From Spinacia oleracea (taxonomy: Eukaryota; Streptophyta; Magnoliopsida; Caryophyllales; Amaranthaceae), in NCBI RefSeq assembly GCF_020520425.1, contig NC_079487.1:59496719-59560718 (forward strand): a DNA stretch of 64,000 nucleotides. Reading direction: 5' to 3'. Every line of letters starts with the position of its first letter. The stretch's first letter is position 1. The notes under the pieces are model-generated. The model searched no databases. It had not been told where the DNA came from and was given only the letters and a program-made list of their open reading frames with translations. Position numbers and translations under genes: made by a program. This document shows positions 11,518 to 23,800 of the stretch, one piece after another.

Positions 11518-12556
11518 TCTTTAGAAAGACTAGATCACATAATAAACAAACTCAAAAGATCTTATCATCATATCTCGAATATTATTCGATGAAAAGGATA
11601 TTAAGATTGGCAAAGCATGATAACTAAACCTATGCAACAAGTGAGAAAAAACACTCACATTGTGGCACTGGAAATCAAGCATAGTTTTGAATTCCACTAA
11701 TTGTTTTAAAGATGGGTTCGAGGCCCATGGTTGTAAAACGCAGGGGTTGAACATTTATCATATATGAAATGTATTTTCATATTCCATTTAATCTTGGTTT
11801 AGTATTAAATGATGAGTCCCTTCAATTTGACATTATATTCAAGATAGACTGTCAGGACCAGTCCTGTGACTAAGAAATGTCTATCAAGTGAACTTGAATG
11901 TCAAAAGTTGAAAATGGTCCCTGATCGGAGTTTTCTATAAAGATGGATGCATAGAAAACGTTAGACGACTAGAATGCAAGATGACTAGTAGTTCTGTTTC
12001 TTGAACTATGTGGACATGGCAATGTCGTAATCATTTGCATAGATACTTACTTTGGGAAGACTAGTATCGGACAGACCTATGAAACTTTACTGTAAGAGAT
12101 GAAGATCTGTCATAAGTAAATTTCATTAAAATTATTAGACACTAAATCCTCAATATCTGAGTGATTTGAGATTACTTGTTTGAGAACTGGTTACTTTGAC
12201 GTTGACCAACCGTCGCACCGTAAAAGGAGGCTATAAAGGCAACGCTCATGTAATCACCTATCAAACGAAGTCTAATCTCAAGATCGCAAGATTGGGATTG
12301 TCCTCCCATAAATCGGGATGAGATGCTTAAAAGTTGTACAAGGCCACTCGGAGAGCTAGAAACTGTAAAATGCATGGTCGTGCTCGGATGAATCATAGGC
12401 TATGATTATCTGTTTATTTGATCAGTTGAACTCTGAAACTGAGAAACCCCTCTGGACATAATAAGGATGACAACTCTTACCTTATGTTCAAGAGCAAGCA
12501 TCGAGCGACAAAGGAATTAGGTAATGCACACTTGTCCCTAAGGACAAGTGGGAGAC
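11518..12556 (+). pseudogene. Remnant of copia internal region (decayed pol end and 3' region)
   Basis: Positions 11,518-11,770 match, in reverse, the altered pol-end sequence at about 58,540-58,800, not the intact pol at 20,802. After about 11,800 it is the common 3' non-coding region, ending with the polypurine tract AAGTGGGAGAC before the next LTR at 12,557. The primer-binding site, gag and nearly all of pol are gone. The minus strand at 12,172-12,396 again holds the 74-codon open frame. Confidence 0.82.
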
Positions 12557-15500
12557 TGAAGGAAATAGTGCCCTTGGTCCAAGTATGCATATAATATTAA
12601 GTCTAATAAATGCGGTTCAGTATTAATTAACAAGTTAATAATCCAGTGAGATTGTAACACCCCGACCTCTAATTCAATTATTAAAGCATAATTAGCAGCG
12701 GAATTAACCTAATCAGTCGGGACATTACCTGCCGTAACTCCCGCTTGGGAATTACAAGGCAACCATCAATCATAAGCTATTAAATCCTCCAAAATTAATA
12801 TAATAATCCTTTATATTCCCAAAGTAAAAGTACATAACTTACTAAAATTCTTTAATTAAACTATTAAAACATTAAGCATAAACTAGGTGAATAATATAAA
12901 AGTGAAAATCCTCGCCACTACTCGTTTCCATCGTTCCCCGCAGTACCTAAAACAGAAAACAAAATGGTGAGCCGAAACTCAGTAACGACTACCCTAGCAA
13001 CGTAAATTCATTTCAATTCATTTTATTTACTAACACAGGGAGAATAGAATAGTGTAAAACATTTTATAAAGTCCTTTATTTAATTCGTTCATAGTTTTTG
13101 GGTGCACATGCTAGCCGTGACAAGTATGACATGGTGGAACGTCTTCCACGATGGACCGCTGTCCATAAAACATGGGGCCTTGGCCCGAAAACATGAGAGC
13201 CTTGGCTCAATGGGCGAATGCCCCATGGGTACATGCATGACCGAGAATAGTAACCTGTGAACATATACTGCCAAACGGACTAGGTCTTTCACTTTCATTT
13301 ATCATGTTTCGTTTAATTTTACATTTTAGCCTTTTACTTCAGTTGAAGTAACATAATTCCTTTAGATCATGTGACCAAAATAAATCATCATTCCTGTCAT
13401 GGTTTCTTATAAACATTATTTTATAAGAACATTCAATCAATCATAATATAAGGAATAATTCCATCAAATCATATTATAATAAATCATTCAATAAAATCAT
13501 ATTTCATTTCCCGCAATTCATAAAACATGTCAAAACATTCATTTAATAAATCAATCATAACGTTGTAATTTCATAATCGCATTTATAAGGGAATTGCGGG
13601 TACTAGCAATAGCCGTTACCTCACTTCCACGATTTTGCTAAGCCTTTTCGTTGGTTCGTTCTTCCTGAGCTCCGAGTCCGATTTCTATCAAAGTATTAAA
13701 TTTATTGAATTAGTACCACAACGATAAATAATCTAAAATCAATATTTTATAAATAATAAATTTTATAAGTAATGAATTTATAAATAACGAATTTTAATAA
13801 AAAAAAAATATAATTTCATAATTTAACGAAAATATTATTAAACGAAATTTCAATCGAAATATTTATATATATTTCATAAATCGATTTTCATGAAAATAAT
13901 ATTTAAATTCCACTTTGTTAAATAATGTAGTCATTAGTAAAATCGATATTCGATAATTAAACCTGAAAAATAATAACAATTTGATTAGTAAATATTTATA
14001 TCATAAAAATTTTGAAACATAAAAATTAATAATTAGAAAAATCTGAAATTAACGCTTTAGTTTTCATCTTACCCTAAAGCCCAAATTGAAATGGCCCAAC
14101 TCTATTATAGGTTCAAGGAAAACCAAAGTTTCAAAAGGAAATTTGGTTTGGTTTTCTGGAAAGAAAGGGGTCGAACAGGGGAGGGCAAAGGAGCATGACG
14201 AGGAGGAGGGAAGAGGAGGGAGGAAAGGAGGTTGGCTAGGGTGGCTCGACACCGGAGGGCGACGGTGCTGGTGGTGGTTTGGTGGCGGCAGAACGACGAG
14301 GGAAGAGGGAGAAGGGCACGATTGGTGAACGAAAACCAGGGGAAGGGGGTGTTTCTTGGTCGGGCCGGAATTGAGGTGGGTATTGATTGATGATGACGGT
14401 TGTGGTGGCAGCGTGGTACTGGTGGTGCAACGAAGAGGAAAGAGGGAAGGGGGAAGGGGCAGGGGAGTGTGACGAGGGAAGAGCAGGGGGAGTATAGTGG
14501 CGTGTGGTGGTGCTGGGTGGTCGGGTGGTACTAGTGGCTGAGACTAGGTGGTCGGTGGTGGTAGGCAGACGGTGGTGGTTGCAGTGGTGGTGGGTGGTAT
14601 GTGATGGGGGTGGTGCGGGGAGGCAGAGAAAGGGAAGAAACAGGGGAGGGGCAGGGGATGTCGCGAAAGGAGGAGAGAGCAGGGGAGGGGGATACGGTGA
14701 GGTGGTGGTGTTTGGATGGTGGTGAGGGTGGTGGTGGACAGTGGTGGAAGACGGTGGTTGATGGTGGTTGTGGGTTGGAATAACAGAAAATCAAGGAGAG
14801 TGAGATTGAATTTTGTGTGTTGTTGATTTATTGAAATTGAATTGGAAAAATCTGATTTTTGTAAATAGGTAGAGTGAAGAAGAAGGAGAAGTCCTTGGTC
14901 TCCAAGGCATGAATTTGGACTGATTTTCAATGAAAGGGAGGGATGAAATATACGTGGAGAGGAGGAAGAAGAAGACAAATGAAAATTTTCTCTTTCAAGG
15001 GCACTTTCGTAATTTCACCAAATTAGGCCAAATTTCAGAATTTTGTTGCTATTTTTGAAACTTACTAAAAATATAAATGTTTAATTAAAATAATTCTTTA
15101 TATAAATATCGTTAACGAAAAATAAATGAATTTTCGTTTATAAACACATCGTAAAAACGTTTAAATTAACGAAATTCGATTATTCGTAATTATTTAAAAC
15201 AAAATCAAGCTAATAAATATTTTTAATTTTAATAAATCACGTTTAAAAATTTCGGGGTATTACAGAGATCAAGTGAGATGAATGCCTAGCTAGAGGCCGC
15301 TTCAGTTCAAGTGGAATTAATGATATTAATCCACAGCTTACTCTTGACTGAAACCGTAGGGTCACACAAATAGTACGTAAACGGATCAAGTATTTAATGG
15401 CATTAAATACTCCATCTATGGATATTCGGAATCGACGGATCTTGGTTTCAGTGTGAGCTGAGATCGTCACAAGCAAGCAATGAATACTCCGGAAACGATG

Positions 15501-16565
15501 ATATTACCGGAAACGGAAATATGGATCGTATCGGAAATATAAATATTATCCAAGTCGTAGATGTTGCCGGAAACGGAAACATGGTATGTATCGGAAAATA
15601 TTAATGGAAATGGAAATATTGCCGGAATCGGAAATATTGCCGGAAACGGAAATATTGTCAGAATCGGAAATATTATCGGAATCGGAAAATAATTCCGGAA
15701 ACGGAAATATTAAATATTTGTTCGAAACGGAAATTAATTCCGGAATCGGAAATATTAAATATTGTTCTTATCGGAAATGAATTCCGGAATCGGGAATTTA
15801 ATCGGAAGCGTATCGTACGAATTAGCATCGGACGAGGCTCGCTAGACGAAGGCCCAGCACGAAGCCAGGCCATCGCCCAGCAAGCCACACGCATCACCAA
15901 CACACGCCAAGCCTCGACCAGGCCCAGCGCAAGGCCAGGCCCAGCAAGGCCTTGGCGCGCGCAAGCTGAGCGTGCTGTTGGGCTGCGAGCAACGACTGCT
16001 CGTGTGGGCCGCAAGGCCTGCGCGGGTGGTGTGATGTTCGTGGCCATACGATGCTCATGTTCGTAACGAATCCTAATCCTATCGAAATTCGTGTATTGAT
16101 TAAATCCTAATCCTAATAGATTAATTTATTATTTAGAGTTCAAGTTGGATTCTAATTAATAAATCCAAATCCTAGTAGGATTATAATTCCTTTTCCATAC
16201 CTAAATAAATAGGTGCCTAGGGTCATCATTTATAGATACAATTGAAGTATTCTAAAGGTAATATTTTGAAGAAAAATCAGCCATACACTTGCACCTAAAT
16301 AGCCGAAATTCCTAAGAAACCTTAAGGGCGATTATAGTTGGTCAAGCTTAAGGCGGATCCGGACGTGCTGTGGACTATCTACGGAGGGACGACACTTGGA
16401 GTCCTAAAGACTTGTTCTTGTTCGGTTCGGGAGCAGCTAGGGAGGGCACGCAACAAAGTGTATGCATCTAAACTATGCTAAATGATTATCTGTAAATAAT
16501 ATGTTTCCTGGCTTTATGGTTTTTCCGCATGATTTATGTTTTGTCATATGTATCATAACCTAACA
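12557..16565 (+). repeat. Copia LTR split by a solo LTR (12,557-12,652 and 15,270-16,565)
   Basis: The LTR begins TGAAGGAAATAGTG and ends ATAACCTAACA at 16,565; without the insert it is about 1.39 kb. It contains the GGAA-rich array (about 15,483-15,800), a GC-rich patch (about 15,840-16,030) and an altered TATA region (CTAAATAAATAGG, about 16,201). The right flank at 16,566 is the interior of the Tat element, so the copia structure ends here. Confidence 0.9.
12653..15264 (-). mobile_element. Solo LTR-like insertion, probably gypsy (Tekay/Del-like)
   Basis: This 2,612-bp sequence starts TGTAACACCCCGA, ends TTCGGGGTATTACA and is flanked by the TSD GAGAT (12,648-12,652 and 15,265-15,269). TG...CA ends, 5-bp TSD and no coding content fit a solo LTR left by LTR-LTR recombination. 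The minus orientation is inferred from the similar LTR starting at 34,463. The part at about 14,160-14,790 is extremely rich in GGT/GGA on the plus strand, and the open frames there are low-complexity artefacts. A sequence starting with TGTAACACCCC is typical of long plant gypsy LTRs, but the lineage is not proven. Confidence 0.75.
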
Positions 16566-18284
16566 CGGTGCGGAGGAGAAGCTACAGGAATGTTCTCATA
16601 GCGGAGGATCCTATCAGCATGAGGAATGTCCTCAGAATCAACCTCCTCCTCCTACATAAAATCATACAATCATCCAATCATACAAGAATACAAGAATACA
16701 AGATACAAAGTTCAAAAGCTCACCGGCAGTACGAAGCGTACTGGTGGAGCCAGCCTCCTCAGGAAGTCGTCATAGCTACCCTTCCTTTGTACAAAGTCCC
16801 TCCAAGAGCGGCAAACAGCATCGCCCCTAGCGTTCACATAGAGTTGGGCAAGATCTTCATCCGGCGCCAGCATGGACTCCGACGGGCCCTTGGGGACAAA
16901 CCTGTTCCCCGAATGGTGCTGAAGGGACACTCGCTACCCCAAATACCACATATGGCGGTACACCCCTGGGAGCAAAACCCGCCGTCCAGACAAGAAGTGG
17001 GCGCGAGCCGTCGAGGCAGGTACAGGCGCGTTGGCAAAAGGACGCCACACCAACTGCAAAGCAGACAACTCGGACAACTATACAAATACAAATACAAGAG
17101 AGCAAACAGTACAAAAAGATTACCTCATCAGCAGGTAGAACTATCCAAGCTCTGCGGGAGGCCGCCAGAGCCACCCTCCTGCGCACCGCTCCTATCCAAG
17201 AGGCAGCATACGGGTAAGCCGCATCTCCAGTACGATCCGGCGCCAAAGTCGGAAAGTGCTCATATATCCAAATCTTTCAAAAAAAGCAAGCAAAACATCA
17301 GTCAAGTTCAAATACAAACATACAAGTACAAGGCACAAAGTACAAGGAGTCTTCGATACCTCCAGCACACTCCACAGAGCAGCCATGCTCGGCTCGCTCT
17401 CCGGCGCAGTCCGGGAGGCCCACTACATCTCGTACAAGAGGTGGCTATAGGCCAAACCACCCCAGTTGTAGCTCGAAACAGCCCTCAAATCCTGCAAAGC
17501 TGACAAGAAGCTAATGTGCACCCGATTGTTCCTGCTCGGGGCCACAACCCTACTCACCAAAGCTAAGAGGAACAGCCTAACCCTCTGCTCTGCAGACACA
17601 CCCGCACCACGGATAGCATCTACAATCACCGTCACGGAAGCATGGGTGTAGTCCTCTGACAAGTCAACAACAGGGTCGAGCCACGTCAGCTCCGAATCAA
17701 AGGTCACATTCCTCTCAGAAAAAGGAAGACCCGTAATCATAGCAAACTCAAAAGGGGTGATGGTGATCTCCCCCCATGCCATATGGAAAGTGTTGGTGGT
17801 ATCCCACCACCTCTCTAGCAAAGCCCATAGCCGGGGTTCGATCCCCGTTCTCCTCGAAGTGCCTCCCATGGCACGCCAGAAGTCAACCAGGCCCGTCTGT
17901 AACCAGATCTCCATGGCCTCCTCGTCAGCACGAATGGCTGCAAAAGCCTTCTAAAGCTCCGCCAAGGACTAGAAGGTGCAAAACGGCTCTCCATCAGCCT
18001 GCAGATGAACGAATCAGCTCAAAACCTATACAAGTACAAAATACAAATTCAAAGCACAATACAAGACTCACCAAGCCAGCGCGAGGCCGTTGAGACAAGT
18101 GAAACTCCGGTCGAAACACCAGATCGGAAGGACTCCACCAGTACCAATAAAAGTGGATTCTCTCCGGGGAATCATACCCCCATCCGGCGCATTTATCGCA
18201 GCCGCTTCATCATCCGAAGCATCCTCCTCAGCAGCTCGAACCACCGAAGATTCGGCGAGCTTCCTCCGAGTATGACGAGGCATA
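16566..18284 (-). pseudogene. Plant mobile domain (PMD) gene, antisense inside the Tat element, decayed
   Basis: This gene encodes a PMD (aminotransferase-like plant mobile domain) protein, a family shared by host genes, MULEs and antisense genes of Tat retrotransposons. Exons joined by good GT-AG borders are 18,072-18,284 (ATG at 18,283), 17,360-17,998, 17,124-17,273, 16,724-17,053 and 16,566-16,651. Exon 2 has the typical start of the domain (FHMAWGEITITPFEFAMITG). Exon 3 has IWIYEHFPTLAP and exon 4 opens with VWRPF. It is broken: the first exon appears to need a frame change, TAG stops lie at 17,969-17,971, 17,951-17,953, 17,423-17,425 and 16,934-16,936, and the copia at 16,565 removes the end. 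It runs opposite to the Tat element. A possible promoter and 5' UTR exon lie at 29,326-29,439. Confidence 0.8.
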
Positions 18285-18325
18285 CTAAATCAAGCGGAGT
18301 ACAAAGTTTCAAAACTCTAAACTGG

Positions 18326-18405
18326 GGGCTATCCTATACTAGCCCATACAAAAATCAAAATTCAAAAGGCTATCCTATACTAGCCGGTACAAAATCAAAA
18401 ATTCA
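18326..18405 (+). repeat. Short tandem repeat in the Tat 3' region (two units)
   Basis: Two imperfect units of about 42 bp contain GGCTATCCTATACTAGCC followed by A-rich spacer. Together with the 46-bp repeats just downstream they form the repeat-rich 3' untranslated part known from Tat/Ogre elements. Confidence 0.65.
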
Positions 18406-18458
18406 AAAGAATCCCCAGCAGCAGTACTAATCCAGCCTGGGACCTCTGGTTCAAAATT

Positions 18459-18557
18459 CAAGTTCTACACCAACGCCTAGGCTATCCACGCCGAAGCAGG
18501 TATACAAGTTCTACACCAACGCCTAGGCTATCCACGCCAAAGCAGGTATACAAATTC
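18459..18557 (+). repeat. 46-bp tandem repeats of the Tat element, left part
   Basis: Two full units (18,459-18,504 and 18,505-18,550) and the start of a third contain ACACCAACGCCTAGGCTATC. The third unit is split by the copia insertion and resumes at 28,910. Confidence 0.88.
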
Positions 18558-19930
18558 TGTTAGGTTATGATACATATGACAATTCATAAATCATGCGGAA
18601 AAACCATTTAGCCAGGAATACATATTATTTACACATAATCATATAGCATAGTTTAGATGCATACTCTTTGTTGCGTGCCTTCCCTAGCTGCGCCCGAACC
18701 GAACAAGAACAAGTCTTTAGGACTCCAAGTGTCGTCCCTCCGTAGATAGTCCACAGCACGTCCAGATCCGCCTTAAGATTGACCAACTAGAATCGCCCTT
18801 AAGGTACTAAAGATTTTCGGCACTTTTAGTCAAGGAATGTGTCTGAATTTTCTCTCAAAAACTCACTTTGAATACTTGAATAATCTCTGAAAATATGTGA
18901 CCCTAGGCACCTATTTATAGAGTTATGGAAAGGGTTTTGGAATCCTATTAAGATAGTAATTTATTTAATTATAACCTTACCAGGACTCTAATTAAATAAT
19001 CATTATCTAATAGTTTTAGGATTTAATCACACTTCGAATCCTGATTGCTTCAGGATTCCCGCACAAGCATTGCACGAGCACCGTACACCCGCGCAAGCCT
19101 TGCGGCCCACGCTAGGCGCACAGCGCTCGGCCCACTGCTGTGCTCTCGCGCGCGCGCCCAAGGCCTTGGCTGGGCCTGGCCTTGCGCTGGGCCTGGTCGA
19201 GGCTTGGCGTGCGATGGTGCGCGTTGGCTCGCTGGGCGACGGCCTGGCTTCGTGCTGGGCCTTCGTCTAGCGGGCCTCGTCCGATGCTAATTCGTACGAT
19301 ACGCTTCCGATTAAATTCCCGATTCCGGAATTCATTTCCGATACGAACAATATTTAATATTTCCGATTCCGGAATCAATTTCCGTTTCGAACAAATATTT
19401 AATATTTCCGTTTCCGGAATTATTTTCCGATTCCGATAATATTTCCGATTCTGACAATATTTCCGTTTCCGGCAATATTTCCGATTCTGGCAATATTTCC
19501 ATTTCCGATAATATTTTCCGATACGTACCATGTTTCCGTTTCCGGCAATATCTACGACTTGGATAGTATTTATATTTCCGATACGATCCATATTTCCGTT
19601 TCCGGCAATATCATCGTTTCCGGAGTATTCATTTCTTGCCTGTGACGATCTCAGCTCCCACTGAAACCAAGATCCGTCGATTCCGAATATCCATAGATGG
19701 AGTATTTAATGCCATTAAATACTTGATCCGTTTACGTACTATTTTGTGTGACCCTACGGGTTCAGTCAAGAGTAAGCTGTGGATTAATATCATTAATTCC
19801 ACTTGAACTGAAGCGGCCTCTAGCTAGGCATTCAGCTCACTTGATCTCACTGAATTATTAACTTGTTAATTACGCATTTATTAGACTTAACATAGAATGC
19901 ATACTTGGACCAAGGGCATTATTTCCTCCA
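18558..19930 (-). repeat. 3' LTR of the complete copia (1,373 bp)
   Basis: It starts TGTTAGGTTATG and ends CCTCCA on the plus strand. It contains a TATA box on the minus strand (CTATAAATAGG, about 18,911-18,921), a GC-rich patch (about 19,080-19,290) and the GGAA-rich array (about 19,306-19,622). Compared with its partner it lacks 10 bp near 19,875. Confidence 0.95.
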
Positions 19931-20801
19931 GTCTCCCACTTGTCCTTAGGGACAAGTGTGCATTTCCTAATTCCTTTGTCGCTCGATGCTTGCTCTTGAA
20001 CATAAGGTAAGAGTTATCATCCTTATTATGTCCAGAGGTGTTTCTCGTTTTCAGAGTTCAGCTGATCAAATAAACAGATAATCATAGCCTATGATTCATC
20101 CGAGCACGGCCATGCATTTCACAGTTTCTAGCTCTCCGAGTGGCCTTGTACAACTTTTAAGCATCTCATCCCGATTTATGGGAGGACAATCCCAATCTTG
20201 CGATCTTGAGATTAGACTTCGTTTGATAGGTGATTACCTGAGCGTTGCCTTTATAGCCTCCTTTTACGGTGCGACGGTTGGTCAACGTCAAAGTAACCAG
20301 TTCTCAAACAAGTAATCTCAAATCACTCAGGTATTGAAGATTTAGTGTCTAATAATTTTAATGAAATTTACTTATGACAGATTTTCATCTCTTACAGTAA
20401 AGTTTCATAGGTCTTGTCCGATACTAGTCTTCCCAAAGTAAGTATCTATACAAATGATTATGACATTGCCATGTCCACATAGTTCAAGAAACAGAACTTC
20501 TAGTCATCTTGCATTCTAATCGTCTAACGTTTTCTATGCGTCCAATTTTATAGAAAACTCCGACTAGGGACCTTTTTCAACCTTTGACATTCAAGTTCAC
20601 TTGATAGACATTTCTTAGTCACAGGACTGGTCCTGACAGTCTATCTTGAATATATCGTCAAATTGAAGGGACTCATCATTTAATAAACCACAAATTAAAT
20701 GGAAAAATGAACTCTTTTCATTTATTGTGAATGATTAACCAATAATGTTTTACAAAGATTTAAACTCTAAAACTTTAAAACATTAAACAGAGACATCAAA
20801 G
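19931..20801 (-). other. Polypurine tract and 3' non-coding region of the complete copia
   Basis: GTCTCCCACTT at 19,931-19,941 is the reverse complement of the polypurine tract AAGTGGGAGAC. The remainder is non-coding on the element's strand. On the opposite strand, 20,091-20,315 is the 74-codon open frame (starting MIHPSTAMHF) also seen at 1,721-1,945, 12,172-12,396 and 57,925-58,149. Confidence 0.85.
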
Positions 20802-23800
20802 CTATTCTCCAATATGCTTGATTCCCATAGCTGCAGTGTGCGAGTTGTGCTTCGCTTGCGGCAGAGGTTTAGTCAATGGATCTGATATGTTGTCATCAGT
20901 TCCAATTTTGCTTATCTCGACTTCTTTTCTTTCAATGAACTCTCGTAGAAGGTGAAATCTACGAAGTACATGCTTGACTCTCTGGTGGTGTCTAGGCTCC
21001 TTTGCCTGTGCAATAGCTCCGTTATTATCACAATACAGGGCTATTGGTCCTTTAATGGAGGGGACTACACCGAGTTCACCTATGAACTTCCTTAGCCATA
21101 TAGCTTCCTTTGCTGCTTCATGTGCAGCAATGTACTCCGCTTCAGTTGTAGAATCCGCAATGGTGCTTTGCTTAGCACTTTTCCAGCTTACTGCTCCTCC
21201 GTTGAGGCAGAAGACAAACCTAGACTGTGATCTGAAATCATCTTTGTCGGTTTGGAAACTTGCGTCCGTATAGCCTTTAACAATTAATTCATCATCTCCA
21301 CCATAGACCAGGAAGTCATCTTTGTGCCTTTTCAGGTACTTCAGAATGTTCTTGGCAGCAGTCCAATGCGCCTCTCCTGGGTCTGACTGGTATCTGCTCG
21401 TAGCACTGAGTGCGTACGCAACATCCGGGCGTGTACATATCATAGCATACATTATTGAACCAATCAATGATGCATATGGAATCCCATTCATTCGTCTACG
21501 CTCATCAAGTGTTTTTGGGCACTGAGTCTTGCTTAGAGTCATTCCATGAGACATGGGTAGGTAGCCTCGCTTGGAGTCCGCCATCTTGAACCTATCAAGC
21601 ACCTTATTGATATAAGTGCTTTGACTAAGTCCAATCATCCTTTTAGATCTATCTCTGTAAATCTTGATGCCCAATATGTACTGTGCTTCTCCTAGATCTT
21701 TCATCGAAAAACATTTCCCAAGCCAAATCTTGACAGAGTTCAACATAGGAATGTCATTTCCGATAAGAAATATGTCGTCGACATATAATACTAGGAAAGC
21801 AATTTTGCTCCCACTGACCTTCTTGTATACACAAGATTCGTCCGCGTTCTTGATGAAACCAAAGTCACTGACTGCTTCATCAAAACGTATATTCCAGCTC
21901 CTGGATGCCTGCTTCAATCCGTAGATTGACTTCTTTAGCTTGCATACCAAATTAGCATTCTTTGGATCCTCAAAACCTTCAGGCTGTGTCATAAACACAG
22001 TTTCTGTTAAAACGCCGTTTAAGAAAGCAGTTTTGACATCCATCTGCCATATTTCGTAATCGTAATATGCAGCGATTGCTAACATTATCCGAATAGACTT
22101 CAGCATTGCAACTGGTGAAAAGGTTTCATCGTAATCCACACCGTGGACTTGCCTGTAACCTTTTGCAACCAATCTAGCTTTGAAAACTTCAAGTTTCCCA
22201 TCCTTGTCCTTTTTCAGTTTGAAAACCCATTTGCTTCCAATGGCTTGGTAGCCATCTGGCAAATCGACCAAATCCCATACTTGGTTTTCAGACATGGAGT
22301 CTAATTCAGATTGCATGGCTTCTTGCCATTGCTTGGAGCTAGGGCTCGTCATAGCTTGTTTGTAAGTCGCAGGTTCATCACTTTCAAGTAATAGAACGTC
22401 ATAGCTCTCGTTCGTCAAAATACCTAAGTACCTTTCCGGTTGAGATCTATATCTTTGCGATCTACGCGGGGTAACATTTCTAGATTGACCATGATTCTCA
22501 CCAGATTCTTCTAAAGATCTCTGAGTTTCATCCTGAATGTCATCTTGAGCATTCTCTAGAGTTTGTTGTTCGACTCGAATTTCTTCGAGGTCTACTTTTC
22601 TCCCACTTGTCATTTTGGAAATGTGATCTTTCTCCAAAAAGACACCATCTCGAGCAACAAACACCTTGTTCTCAGATGTATTGTAGAAGTAATACCCCTT
22701 TGTTTCCTTTGGATAGCCCACAAGGATACATTTGTCAGATTTTGGATGAAGTTTGTCTGAAATTAATCGTTTGACGTATACTTCACATCCCCAAATCTTA
22801 AGAAAAGACACATTTGGAGGCTTTCCAAACCATAATTCGTATGGAGTCTTTTCGACAGCTTTAGACGGAGCTCTATTTATAGTGAGTGCAGCTGTATTTA
22901 GTGCATGTCCCCAAAATTCTAATGGAAGTTCGGCCTGACCCATCATTGACCTGACCATGTCTAGCAAGGTTCTGTTCCTCCGTTCCGACACACCGTTCCA
23001 TTGTGGTGTTCCTGGAGGAGTCAATTCTGATAGAATTCCACATTCTTTCAGATGGTCATCAAATTCATAGCTCAGATATTCACCGCCTCTATCAGACCGC
23101 AGTGCTTTAATCTTCTTGCCTAATTGATTCTCTACTTCACTCTGAAATTCCTTGAATTTGTCAAAGGATTCAGACTTATGCTTCATTAGGTAGACATGAC
23201 CATATCTACTGAAGTCATTAGTGAAAGTGATAAAGTAGCTGAAACCACCTCTAGCATTTGTACTCATTGGTCCACATACATCTGTATGGATTAAACCCAA
23301 TAGTTCATTTGCTCTTTCTCCAACTTTAGAGAAAGTTTGCTTTGTCATTTTGCCAAGTAAACATGATTCGCATTTACCATAATCCTCTAAGTCAAATGGT
23401 TCTAGAATTCCTTCCTTTTGAAGTCTTTCTAAGCGTTTCAAGTTTATATGGCCTAATCGACAATGCCACAGATAGGTGAGATCTGAATCATCCTTTTTGG
23501 CATTTTTGGTATTTATGTTATATACTTGTTTGTCGTGATCTAATAAATAAAGTCCATTGACTAATCTAGCAGATCCATAAAACATCTCTTTAAAATAAAA
23601 CGAACAACTATTGTCTTTTATTAAAAAGGAAAATCCCTTAGCATCTAAGCAAGAAACTGAAATGATGTTTTTAGTAAGACTTGGAACATGGAAACATTCT
23701 TCCAGTTCCAAAACTAGCCCGGAGGGCAACGACAAATAGTAAGTTCCTACAGCTAATGCAGCAATCCGTGCTCCATTTCCCACTCGTAGGTCGACTTCAC

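Noticed and set aside
14064..14978. Several Gly/Trp-rich or Pro/Ser-rich open frames
   Set aside because: The GGT/GGA composition removes stops; no domain, and the stretch lies inside a solo LTR bounded by a TSD.
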